This document shows positions 39,257 through 50,511 of a stretch of 64,000 bases of DNA, piece by piece. A program made the translations under genes and the position numbers. Under the pieces are notes generated by a model. That model saw nothing but the letters and a program-made list of their open reading frames with translations. It made no database searches and was not told the DNA's origin. How positions within the stretch are numbered: position 1 is the first letter of the stretch; each line of letters opens with the position of its first letter. This stretch comes from Paracentrotus lividus (taxonomy: Eukaryota; Echinodermata; Echinoidea; Camarodonta; Echinidae), in the NCBI GenBank assembly GCA_940671915.1, contig CALNVZ010003434.1, positions 9,283,662 to 9,347,661 on the forward strand. The letters run 5' to 3'.

Positions 39257-39830
39257 CCAGTCCTTTTCAATCTTGAGCTGAAAAGTATTACAAAACTTCT
39301 TCGATAACAATACGAAAGTCAGATCTCTTTCGAAATGATTTCAGAGCGACTATTGGAAACAGAATGAAGCTCTGATTGAATGACTTGGTATTATGTTGCT
39401 TCGAATTTAAGTTACTTTACCATGTACCCTGGATAAATAATTTGCGTTCAAGGTAAGTCACCTAAAACTTAAACCGTGGAACACTTGACATGGAATTGAT
39501 TCTGCCAGTATAAATCAAGTCTTGGTCCTAGACCCAGTTACACTGACCCTGAACCAATCCAGAGTACAGGCGAAGTATTACTATCAAGACCTGGCGCCAA
39601 ATGAGCGAAGAAAGCTGGAGCTTTGAATAGGCAATTCACGCGTACTTCTATAGGGTCATGGTTAAACTGATCAAGATGTTTTCATTTTGAAAATTCAAGA
39701 TTCAAGATTAACATAAAAAATTCAAAGAGCCGCGAAGAATCTTGTAAGTCAATAGTCGAGGCCACAAGCACTGAAGAGCCATTAAAGAGTCTAAAATTAC
39801 GTCGGTTCGTCTACCCCTAGAAGGAAGCGT
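39257..39830 (-). promoter_or_regulatory. Candidate noncoding exon and promoter, lectin paralogue
   Basis: Co-linear with 27113-27690: shared donor CTGG|GTAAG at 39257, then AGCGACTATTGGAAAC-type drift, ATTGATTCTGCCAGTATAAA against ATTGATTCTGCCAGTAAAAA, and GAAAGCTGGAGCTTTGAATA identical in both. Conservation of about 550 bases upstream, where no long frame is shared, is consistent with common promoter sequence or simply recent duplication. Confidence 0.5.
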
Positions 39831-39834
39831 GGAG

Positions 39835-40045
39835 GCGTCGCGTCGTGGTGTACTGGTTCTGACTCTTGCCTTTTAATCAGAGGGTCTCGGGTTCGAATCC
39901 TCCTCCCGGCGTTAAATTCCCTCGAGCAAGAAATTTATCCATTGCGTGCTGCACTCGACCAAGGTGAGGTAAATGGTACCGGGTAGGAATATTTATTCCT
40001 TGAAACGCAGTGCGCGTAACAGATGCACTGCTAAAGTCAGGGTAA
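39835..40045 (+). mobile_element. tRNA-Lys-derived SINE (SURF1-like)
   Basis: A-box-like GTGGTGTACTGGTTC, anticodon-type loop CTTTTAA (TTT) and B box GGTTCGAATCC with correct spacing, followed by a unique body (CTCGAGCAAGAAATTTATCC, GTGCTGCACTCGACCAAGG, then GGTACCGGGTAGGAA). This is the layout of echinoderm SURF-type SINEs; the name is by recollection of that family. Confidence 0.75.
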
Positions 40046-40046
40046 T

Positions 40047-40180
40047 AGACCAGTTTATTAAGTTATTATAATTTATCCATGTTTATTTTCTGTTAACATA
40101 GTAAGAAGGTATTCAAACAACCTGTAATTAAAAAAGAAATGAACAACAATACATGTAATCCAGTTTTGCAATTGTAAATT
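40047..40180. repeat. Half of the TAGACCAGTTTA MITE family
   Basis: TAGACCAGTTTATTAAGTTA at 40049 matches the left end of the 3'-UTR MITE at 17836. Part of its interior (AATCCAGTTTTGCAATTG) is loosely kept, but no clean right end was found. Confidence 0.55.
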
Positions 40181-40480
40181 ATTATAATGTGATAAAAGTT
40201 ATAAAGATAAATATTATGTTTGACTTGACTATTGAATGAGGAAAAAAGAAGAGGTAGAGGAAAAAGGCACAATTTAGAATACCACCCTTCTAATTTAATC
40301 AATTAATAAAAGGCTCAATCGGCTATGAATAGTGAATTGACGGACTACAATGCGACCATGGACCAAAAAAAAGTATGCCCAAATTTGAAAGCCTCTTATT
40401 GTAATTATAGCTTATCTGAGTGAGATTTTTTATTTTTTGTCAAATTGTAATTCATATTCTGTCCAGTGATTCAAAACATA

Positions 40481-41048
40481 GGGGAGAGCGGGGTTATATG
40501 GAACATTTTTTACAAAAATGGCCGTAAAACAAAAGCGGGTTTGTTTCAAGAAACAATAAACAATCAGCTGGAGTGTATATATGTATGCTACAAATGTACC
40601 CCGTCAAATTCTTGAACTTAGTGATGGTTCCGGAAAAAATCCATCTTCAACAAGGCCATGTCAAGTGTTCCAACTAACCCCAGAGGCCCATTTGACTTTT
40701 GTAAGCTTACAGCACAAAAGACGGACAACAACATGTCATTTATTTAACCTTGTTTTGTAGCTTGGTATAACTGTTTGTTATACTAATAAACTGGCCAACT
40801 TAATTTATGATCTTCTCTGAGATAATAAAACATTTGTAAAAGTGACAAAAATTACTCAGAAGGTGAAAAAACAAACATTGCTTTCTAACTTCACAAGGCT
40901 TGAAGCATGTGTGCTGTCTAAAATGTGGTGGATAGCAGTTACTAATAGCAACAACCTGAGGGTACATTTGCATAAAAATATTTAAAGCCGTTAAAGAAAA
41001 TTGCAATGTTTCAACTAACCCCGTGTTCCAACTAACCCCACTCTCCCC
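40481..41048. mobile_element. TA-flanked MITE with GGGGAGAGCGGGGTTA ends
   Basis: Left GGGGAGAGCGGGGTTATATG then GAACA; right TGTTCCAACTAACCCCACTC then TCCCC. TA precedes and follows. Inside, CCAACTAACCCC recurs. No coding content. Confidence 0.85.
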
Positions 41049-41084
41049 TATATCTGTACTTGAACGTATGACTTATCACTTAAA

Positions 41085-41762
41085 GGGGGACTCCAGGCAG
41101 AAGTTCAGAGGGTTTGAAATGTATAGTAAAGATATTAAGTACAGAAGTACAACAAGGGAAATATAATAAAAATTGGATAAAAAAATTATGCTTTTTTATG
41201 TTTTCTATTTCTCAATAAAACAGTACTTTACAAGCTGATGATGTCACGGATCCACTTTTCCTTTGTGTTTTACTGTATGAAATAGCTATTATTCAAATTT
41301 TCTACTGCAAGAATAAAGATTAAAACGATAACTCTTTATACAGAATATGAACATTCAATCATGAATGAGTCATCCTCCCTGTATATGTTTGTACCCTTTT
41401 CATTTGAATATTTGCATGCATGACTTAATAACAGGCGATCTTCAGAAGATAGCAGAATTTCACTTGTGTCAAGTCGATGGGTGAATATTAAAACAAGTTT
41501 TGAAAGAATATGTAGACACACACACACACACACCATCATTACAAACACTCACATCAAAAACAACACACACACCCACCCTCCCTCCCTCACACACCCGGAC
41601 ACCATCACAGACACACACACTCAAACATAATAGGCCCAAATGATTCATTATCGCAGCTTTAACATTCATGTTTTGTTTACCAAGACGATCGCTGAATGTT
41701 TCCGTAATAGTAGCTTCCTTCAGAGAGGATGTGTGTTGGTGTGGATGAGATAAGGTGTAAGT

Positions 41763-41809
<47 letters not shown>

Positions 41810-42440
41810 GGTTTTTGCGCTGATGGTGTGGATGAGTGTGTGTGTTTGTGTAAATGAGGGTTTGTGTGTGGGTATGTGTCTTTGTGCCTTAGTGAATAAT
41901 AATTTCTCAATTTGTTTATTCTTAACCCAGACAACTGGAGCAAGTGAGATTTTGCAGTCTTCAAAAGTTTGTGTGTTATGCAGTCATGCGTGCGCATAAA
42001 AATGGTGTCAACAGACGCTAGGAGGATATCTCTATCAAAACATATCAGATGAATTCAAAATGGTGGGACATATTTTCGAACTCACTCTGTAGAATGTTTG
42101 AGACCATCATTTGCTGTCACTCATGTCAATAAAAGGGATGGATTTTTTTTTTACTACACATGTATGAAGAAATTAAATAATTAGGATTCCATTCCATTGA
42201 ATACAAAATAAATAGTGGATCAATGAAATCATCAGCTTGCTCAATGAATATGCAACAGACTATGTACATAAATGTTTTATTGAAAAAAATGCAAAAAATT
42301 ATTTTAAAAAAAATCATAACCTCGTTATTAGTCATCAGATTTTGATATTTTCAGTGTTGTACCTATTAAATTTAACACTACTTTTCAAACTATCTGGGTT
42401 CCAGCCTGCACGCATCCTTAAAAGCTCCTGAACATTAAAG
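41085..42440. mobile_element. Degenerate inverted-repeat element with microsatellites
   Basis: CTGATGATGTCACGGATCCA at 41234 is inverted in the block at 42211-42240 (GTGGATCAATGAAATCATCA). Between the arms are a CA run (41514-41532), CA/CCCTC repeats to 41625, and a TG run (41767-41810) with GTGTGGATGAG repeats. Confidence 0.5.
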
Positions 42441-43160
42441 ACAACATGAATTAGTATGAGAGTATCCCTGATTGTATCTAGCGTCTCTGACATGCTGAGT
42501 CAACTTGAATGGACCTCTCTCTAAAAGAGAAGAGAGTACGAACTTTTTGTCCTACTCTACAATATGCACTACTCTCTGGTTGATTTTGAGATCCACAACC
42601 ACATCCACATGGCGACAGTCGTAAGAACGACAAGATCTTTTCGTCTTTACTGCTATCATGGCATGCAGTCAGGAACAGAGCAACATACAGTGCTTATAAT
42701 TCAATTTTAGAGGGTCCATATTTCAAGCTCATTTTTTGTTTTTGCTGTTCATATTAAAGAAGAACTCTCCACCTTTCCAGCGACATCTTTTTCTTTAAAT
42801 CATAAATGTAAGAAATAATTGAGTAAATTTTTCCAAGTCTTAAGAAAATGAAAGAAGACAGAGTGACTGTTGTCCCTGCTGTCCCAGAGCATTGGATTTC
42901 GTGCGATGTGTGACACCTTTAAAGCATCGACTCAGTCTTTCATCCTCTGACAAAAGCTTTGGAAACCATAAATATTGTACGTGTCACTGCATTTGCATTT
43001 CATTCCTGCTATGCGTTGCATTTATTATTCCAGAAAGGTATCATTGTAAAGGTGAGGAGTTCGTCTTCAATTCTAAACATGAATAAAAATGAAATTATTA
43101 TCCAAAATATATAAATGAGCTGGGAATAGGGCCACTCCAAAATGGATAACTTTTTTTCTC
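42441..43160. other. No recognisable gene
   Basis: AT-rich sequence with scattered short open frames (for example 42892-43086) lacking motifs. Nothing supported. Confidence 0.5.
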
Positions 43161-43515
43161 GTACTGTTAAAGTCCTAGACCGGACCGACAAATGAAATAG
43201 CCAAAAACGAAAGCTAATGTGCTATATAATACAACAATTCCAAATTAAGGCGTTTTTATTGTCCATCTAGAAAGTATTTAATTAAAAAGATGACCGAACC
43301 TCAACCAGGCCACCCCTCCCGAATACTTGTAAAATTACCCCTAATTTAAAAGTGCGAGTGATGACGTCAAAAAATGTTAATGGAATGCTACAGCAGTCCT
43401 GCCGCTAGGCATGATTGCGTATCGCCTTTAGAAAACACGTTTGCATTGCTTTGTCAGGACAATAGACGCCCAGTGAGCTAGAATTCTATTGTTATGAAAT
43501 GAAAGGGCAAAGTCC

Positions 43516-43559
<44 letters not shown>

Positions 43560-43998
43560 CCCTCCCCCCCCCTTCGATGCCTGGTCCACAGACTGCTGTA
43601 CATTCCATTAACATTTTTGACGTCATCACTCGCACTTTTAATTAGGGGTAATTTTACAAGTATTCGGGAGGGGTGGCCTGGTTGAGTTCGGTCATCTTTT
43701 ATAGGTACCTCCCAAAAGTTAAAGCCAGCGGCCCGCTGCGGTGAACGCCGCACAAGCGGGCTTTAGCAGGATATACCGTTCCCCTAGTAGATATTCTGTT
43801 CCATTGACTTATTAAAAAAGCGCCGCTGTGCGGCGTTCACGCAGCGGCGCGCCGCGCTTTTAACTTTTGGGAAGTACCTTAATTAATACTTTCTAGATGG
43901 ACAATAAAACGCCTTAGTTTGGAATTGTATGTATTATATGGCATATTAGCTTTCGTTTGTGGCTATTTCATTGTGGTCGGTCTGGACTTTAAGCAAGT
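43161..43998. mobile_element. Palindromic element interrupted by a GC-rich MITE
   Basis: Left arm GTACTGTTAAAGTCCTAGAC through AATGTTAATGGAATG; right arm CATTCCATTAACATTTTTGA through GGTCTGGACTTTAAGCAAGT. Arms of roughly 220 bp are nearly symmetrical (AATTACCCCTAATTTAAAAG against CTTTTAATTAGGGGTAATTT). The centre holds a C-run of about 55 bases (43517-43571). The right arm contains an extra ~180 bp at 43702-43880. Confidence 0.85.
43702..43880. mobile_element. Small GC-rich MITE nested in the palindrome
   Basis: AGGTACCTCCCAAAAGTTAA and TTAACTTTTGGGAAGTACCT are inverted ends; GAACGCCGCAC and GTGCGGCGTTC pair further in. It is absent from the opposite arm of the host palindrome, which supplies the empty site (TAATTAAA context). 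Confidence 0.82.
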
Positions 43999-43999
43999 A

Positions 44000-44347
44000 C
44001 ACTGCTTAAAAGAAAAATATAGGAAAAGTGATGTCAGCAAGTCACCATACAAAAGTGTATTTAAAATAACTAGTTTTGTTGTAATTCTCCCCTAATAATT
44101 AAGAGAGAGAAGGAAAAAAAAAATCATTAGGATTTCTATAGCTTACATATATATATTTTTTTTTTTTTGACTTAGCTTACATATTTGGTTAGAACGGAAC
44201 AAATGTGTTACTTCTGATGTATATTTTGTATTTGCAGGACAAATTTACAACAAAATTGTTTTTAAAATTCCATTTTTTTTATTTCTTTTATGGCGACTCT
44301 GCTGACAGCAGATTTGCTGTAAAAATACAAATATTTTTTGCAAAAAC
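44000..44347. mobile_element. Diverged MITE of the CACTGTAAAAA family
   Basis: Starts CACTGCTTAAAAGAAAAATA after TA. It contains GTGATGTCAGCAAGTCACCA on the left and GGCGACTCTGCTGACAGCAG near the right end, followed by GCTGTAAAAATACAAATA. The same parts are found in the cleaner copy at 58884-59196. The right terminus is degraded. Confidence 0.65.
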
Positions 44348-46039
44348 AAAATGATTATCAGACGTGGATCCAAGAAAATCGAATTGAATGCATTTCGGGG
44401 GCCCAATTGTCTGGAGACAAAAGCGGCTCTATTGTGTTTACTCATGGGACCGGTAAGTTCATTGTGTGACTCCGGTCTGCGTCCGCTACTGATTATATGA
44501 TTGGATTGAATTAAAAGGCTGGTAAAAAATGCATACATATCAGCTATGTTGCAATATCTATGACCATTGAGTGTAATTTCCCACAACCCTCCCCATAGCA
44601 TAATAACATCAATCATGTATGTGTCAACATAGAAAGAAGTAACAAGAAGTAACAGGAATCATGACTTGTGTCACGACATGGTCCTCTTGTGGTATGTAAT
44701 ATGATACTCAAATTCTAATGATATGTAAAGTTACTTTTATATACATGAAGAGATTCGTAATAAGGACAGCGATGGACGTATTCTTTAGTTTCCTCTTTCT
44801 TTTATTAGTCGGCTAAACATCAGTTAAACAGGAAAACAGCCTCTGTACAATCAGAACATTTGAACAAAAGATTATTAGCATTTAATAATTAATATATCAT
44901 GATACACTCTGCAAACAACTCACATTATTTTGAATTCTTTAACTCAGCGGAACAATCATATTAATTTAATAGCCGATTTCCCAAATGAAGGTATATTATA
45001 CAATTACTATAATTTCTATTAACAATTCTTAGTTTCATGTCATCCATTACAATTAATGATCAATCACATACTATAATCCTTTAGCAGGCCACCAATGATT
45101 AATCACATAATATAACTCAGGCCAACATATCCTAATACACCATCATTGAACTAAACTCACCGGCCAGTATCTACTCTAAAATATAACTCTCCATGCTCCC
45201 AACACCATCAGGGCCACCATACAGCTAGCAGGGAGCCTTATCCCTGTGAAGGATGCCAGTCCAACATTAAATCCTAAAGATAACAATTATTATAACAATC
45301 CTTTTACTAATATATATGAATAGATTCAATCTGTAAAAGTGATATATCACTTCATCAATATTACATAATGTATCAAGTATTCACACATAATAATCTAATT
45401 TGTAAGCATGAAATATTCTAAAACAAAATTAGCAAATGTGATTTATAAAGTGTCCGTATAATCAGAACATGAGTACATAATATCTATAACTTTCAAATAT
45501 CATATCCATTCAAATGTCATATCCATTAATCATCATTTGAAATACAAATGAATTCAAATACAAAGAAACTTACATGAAATAACTACACGTCTATGATCCG
45601 GACCCAACAGCAACCTTCACTCTCTAAGTCATGTAATGCAATGTCTCTCTCTAAAGTACATCCCTGGTATAGCAGATCTAAACTATTCAAAATCACTCAA
45701 GACATCCAATTCAGAGTCACTACCCAAATACAAAAGAGTCCTAAATCATGCCTATAGGGAGTGGGTGTATTGAGCAATAAAGCTATCCCCAAAAAGGCGG
45801 GAAAGTCGAGGCTATTGTCTATTAAAGAGGGGTCTTACACTGTAGTCTGCCCCAAATACACAATACACTTTATTTTTGGAATATATAAACAAATACAAAT
45901 ATTATGGCATAATTCCATTATACAACATACATATACGGTATAAAATGCTATACTTTCCAATTCACCTAACTATATTGTGTTTATTCAACCAAAATAATAT
46001 ATCGCATTATTGATTGGCCATGGTTGTCGTAACAATAGG
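44348..46039. other. No recognisable gene
   Basis: AT-rich, with several ACATATAATCA-like loose repeats between 45000 and 45560. No coding or RNA signal supported. Confidence 0.5.
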
Positions 46040-46041
46040 TA

Positions 46042-46327
46042 CACTGTTAGAAATTTTCTCCTTAAAAAACAGAAAAGTTCCTGCAGCAGAGCTTCGAGAA
46101 CATCTGTAATCTTACTGCACAATTTGCAGTAAAATTGCAAAAAAATGGTATATAGGGTATGAAAGTTTACAAATTTCCTGTAATGAAAAGGTTTTTTTTT
46201 TTTTTTTTTCCTTTAAAAAACAAACCTATTCTGTTAAATTGCAGAAAAAATTTCCCGTTATAAAAAATATACAGAATGATTCTGTATTTTTTCTATAAAA
46301 TCTTCTGAGTTTTTTTTTTAAACAGTG
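46042..46327. mobile_element. TA-flanked MITE
   Basis: Left CACTGTTAGAAATTTTCTCC, right TTTTTTTTAAACAGTG, with TA on both sides (46040-46041, 46328-46329). AACAGAAAAGTTCCTGCAG and other CTG/CAG words inside recall the CACTGTAAAAA family. Confidence 0.7.
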
Positions 46328-47239
46328 TATGTACATCTTAGTAGAGTCAACTTGTGTAGACCCCGTGGATATTTTTCGGGGACAAAGGTTTGAAAGTGGG
46401 TTTGGGTTGCTTAGAGGTGACTAATCAAAATTAGCTTGGTTAGTCCCCTGGTAACCCCCGGCAACTCTCGTAGGAGTCAAAATAGGGTCATATTGGGTCT
46501 AATAGAGGGTCAAATTATTAAAATGCCCAGATTTACTTAAAATATGGTGCAAATTGTTTGTCTTATTCTACTGAACAAAAAATTGTACAGAATTATTTAC
46601 CTCTGATTTCCCAGTAAGAAGTTATGGCGGGAAAAGTCAAAAGGTCAACGAACTTTCACATGAAGGCATATTAGGCCTACACAAGCTAAAATTGTTTGGA
46701 ACAACAATTTTGTGTGTTTTTTGTGGCTATTTGTATTTGTCACGATTAAGAAAATTGATCAAGACTATTCCTACATAAGAAAATCATATTCAGTAAATAT
46801 AAGGGGTCAATCTAAGGTCATTTGGGGTCAAATTAGCTACTTTGGGATCAAAATATGGTAAAGGGGTTAAATCAGTTCCATTTTTTGTGGTATATTGTCA
46901 AGTTATGTGTAAATTGCTGGTTAACTAACAGATTTGTATTTCTAATCCAAAAACCGCATTCAGTAATTGTAAGGGTTCATAATATGGTCTAAGGGTCATT
47001 CGATCATTTAGGGTCAAAATGTTACGACATTGACTTATACTGGCTATAGAGATATTGTGCTGCAATATGCGCACTTCAACCACTTGAGCTATGAACTTCA
47101 AATTTGAAAGTAAAATGTACTATGATTAGAAGATGATCTAATTTGATATTATAGAATGTAGGTGAAAGGTCAAGGGTCACAGTGTCAACTTAGGTTTTTT
47201 GTTGTTGTTTTTACAGTGCTGTCATTTACAATATGAATA

Positions 47240-48226
47240 GGGTACATGCAGGTAATATGGGCCAGCAGGTAATATGGGCCACCTGAAGCAAATGTGACCG
47301 TCGACCGGTGACCGATGACCGGTGTGAGCACCATAATGTTGTTCATATGAACTGTATACGAAATTATATCGTCGTGAGAGCATCTGATGGCGAAATTTCT
47401 CTGAGAAAATTGCTGAAAACCAACAAGGTACGGCGTAAAACATACGGCATTTTTTTACCCTGATGTAAAATTTGATATTTCACAGAATGTGATGGTGAAA
47501 GAGTGTTTTAGGGGGTAACCTCAATTGTTTTGTATATTTAGTAAGCTTATAGTTTCATTTTGATCATATTAGCTTGTACAGGTCAATTTGTTGTAGTGAA
47601 GTGGTGCAATGTGGCATTGAATGCTTGCCTGACACAGCAACATTAGTGCAGGTAATATGGGACATCCAAAATGGTGGAAATGATTCTGGTACTCAGTATT
47701 GGGATGAGGCATCAATCTCTTAGCTACGATTTTTTTGGGGGTATATTCACAGTATATAATTAATATAAATAACTTATTGTAGGTCTATATTGACTTATAC
47801 ATTGAAAATAATATTTAAATAATATTTAAAAAAGAAATAATATAAAAAATACAAAACAATGAAATATAGAGTCAAAGTATTTACTGAAGGGTCTTATAAT
47901 TTCAAATGATATCTTAAAGTTAATGATTTTCAACATTTTATGCAAATTCCAGACATGATAGAGTCATTGTAGTTTTTAAAACATACATTAAATACATGTG
48001 CCCATATTACCTGCACATGCAGGTAATATGGGCACTTTGGTAATGACGTCAACATTTGAATATTGCAGACAGGGGGGTTGGTGATAATTCTTTTTCTTCA
48101 CAATAAAAGTTAGAGCAGTAGTTATTGATTCATATAAACAAAGATTAGACTGTGTGTAATTTTGCAATTTTATGCAAATTAGGCAAATGAGCTTTAATAG
48201 GGGGCCCATATTACCTGCATGTACCC
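47240..48226. mobile_element. TA-flanked element nested inside the large palindrome
   Basis: Ends GGGTACATGCAGGTAATATG and CATATTACCTGCATGTACCC, with TA on each side. The end motif GCAGGTAATATGGG repeats internally (47263, 47650, 48019) in both orientations. No coding content. Confidence 0.85.
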
Positions 48227-48287
48227 TACTACGTCATAATAACTTCACCTCAGTACTGCATTATTTTAAGAAAAGGCATGAGATGTA

Positions 48288-48665
48288 CAGTGTGTTCCTA
48301 AAAAAAAGGTAACCGAAGTTCAAAATTTGACCTCTGTGACCCTTGACATTTGACCTAAATTTGCCAAAATCTAATCGCATCCTATTTTTTATAGTGATAC
48401 CCTCTACTGTCATGTGAATTTCACATCTCAGTCAGTTCTGGAGATAACACAAGTCAAATATTTGTTATTTCAAAAGTTGACCTTGTGACCCTTGACCTTC
48501 ATTCTTCAAAATTGTATGAGATTGGCTTTAACTCTGTCACCCAAGACAACATTCATGCAAGCAAGGTGTCAAATGAAAGCCCGAGAGTGCTCTTTTATCC
48601 CAAGTAATAGAAATGATAATTTTTCTTTATTTTTCAAATGGCTGACTTTTTTAGGAACACACTTT
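48288..48665. mobile_element. Second member of the CAGTGTGTTCCTAAAA family, nested
   Basis: Starts CAGTGTGTTCCTAAAAAAAA as at 11999 and ends TTTTTTAGGAACACAC. Its interior block (CATCTCAGTCAGTTCTGGAG at about 48424) recurs inverted at about 48900 (CTCCAGAACTGATTGAGATG), so a further inverted copy follows to about 48950. Confidence 0.7.
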
Positions 48666-49765
48666 ATATTAAGTTCGATAACGGGTATTATCATTTAACC
48701 CCCTTTGAAAAAAATTTTAATCGTTTTTATTAATTTGGATAAAAGAGCATTCTTGGGCCCTCATTTTACACTTTGCTTGCGTGAATGTTGTCTCGGGTCA
48801 CAGAGTTAAAGCCGATCTCATACAATTTTGGAGAATGAAGGTCAGGGGTCACACGGTCAACTTTTGAAATAACAAATATTTGACCTGTTGTGTTATCTCC
48901 AGAACTGATTGAGATGTGAACTTCACATGACAGTAGAATTTATTGTGACGTATTATTCATATTATAAATGACCGCACTGTAAAAAAAAAAAAAAAAAAAC
49001 CTTAGTTGACACTGTGACCCTTGACCTTTCAACTACATTCTATGAGATCAAATTAGATCATCTTCTAATCATAGTTCATATTACTTTTAAATTTGAAGTT
49101 TATAGCTCAAGTGGTTGAAGTGCGCATATTGCAGCACAATATCTCTATAGTCAGTATAAGTCAATGTAACATTTTGACCCTTAATGATCGAATGACCCTT
49201 AGACCGTAATTATGAACCCTTACAATTACTGAATGTGGTTTTTGGATTAGAAATGCAAATCTGTTAGTTTTAACCATCAATTTACACATAACTTGACAAT
49301 ATACCACAAAAAATTGAGCTGATTTAACCCCTTTACCATATTTTGATCCCAAATTAGCTAATTTGACCCCAAATGACCTTAGATTGACCCCTTATATTTA
49401 CTGAATATGATTTTCTCATGTAGGAATAGTCTTGATCAATTTTCTTAATCATGAAAAATGCAAATACCCACAAAAAACACACAAAATTGTTGTTCCAAAC
49501 AATTTTAGCTTGTGTAGGCCTAATTTTTGTTCAGTAGAATAAGACAAACAATTTGCACCGTCTTTCGAGTAAATCTGGGCATTTTAATAATTTGACCCCC
49601 TATTGGACCCAATTTGACCCTATTTTGACTCCTACGAGAGTTGCCGGGGGTTACCAGGGGACTAACCAAGCTAATTTTGATCAGTGACCTCTAAGCAACC
49701 CAAAACCAATTTCAAACCTTTTTCCCCTAAAAAATGTCCACGGGGTCTACAGAAGTTGACTCTAC

Positions 49766-50247
49766 TATCTACAAGATATCTCTAGTTTTGTTGATGACAT
49801 GTTTATTTATGAGGATGACTATTCACATCATCACCCATTTCTGTTACAGAAATTCAAAGGCACAGTCACCTCCAATCATACTAATACTATTTGTATACTG
49901 TACGAAATGAGAATTGCCTTCTAACATAACATGTTATCCTTTGTATTATTTTTCGTTGTTTGTGTGTGTGTGTGTGGGTGTGTGTGGGTGTGTGTGTGTA
50001 TTCACGTTTATAAATTAATAAATTTTTATATCAGCTTCTATATCTTTAGCTACTGTGTATAGGCATAACAATAAAACACATTTGTATTCGCTGCTATTTC
50101 ATGGTCAAATGAGCCATAGCCGGTAGCAATAAACATTAATAAAAAATGATTATACCTAGCAACTCCTTCGTCTTTTAAAAAATTAAGGGCTGATCATCAC
50201 TAAATAATTAGTCCGCCAAGTACACTTAAATCACCTAGCACAAGCAC
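49766..50247. repeat. GT microsatellite and unremarkable sequence
   Basis: A TG/GGTG run lies at 49961-50000. Nothing else is supported. Confidence 0.7.
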
Positions 50248-50248
50248 T

Positions 50249-50511
50249 TATGCGATGGTCACAACTAATTTTAGACTTCGTGACACGTGTGGGTAACGTG
50301 GCGTGTGTTGCATGTACCAGTTATGGGCTAATTGTGATTCCCACGTTCACTGTAGGAAGGGTATTGAAAAGCCCTCCTGCGTGTCGTACCTGTTCCTTGT
50401 TTGCCCGAAAAAAAAGTACTTGTGCCGTAGCATTTTTCTACGAAATCCGTCGTAGAGTGTTGCACGCTGCACGTTCGACCAAGGAGTACGACCCGTTATG
50501 ACCACTGCATT
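50249..50511. mobile_element. MITE, 'GCGGTCACAACT' family, copy 1
   Basis: Left TATGCGATGGTCACAACTAA; right ACCCGTTATGACCACTGCAT. The interior shares CTACGAAATCCGTCGTAG and TACGAC/GTCGTA words with the element at 59508-59898. Many internal short inversions suggest a folded, noncoding element. Confidence 0.7.

Larger units (their letters stand above)
46341..49765. mobile_element. Large TA-flanked palindromic element with nested insertions
   Basis: Left end GTAGAGTCAACTTGTGTAGA then CCCCGTGG; right end CCACGGGGTCTACAGAAGTT then GACTCTAC. TA is at both borders. The arms extend about 870 bp (46341 to about 47215; about 48975 to 49765), with long paired words such as CAACTCTCGTAGGAGTCAAA and its complement at 49623. 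The arms are rich in GGGTCA/TGACCC. Between them lie further inverted-repeat elements. No protein is encoded. Confidence 0.87.

Noticed and set aside
43478..43753. Gly-rich minus-strand frame
   Set aside because: Translation of the C-run at the centre of a palindrome.
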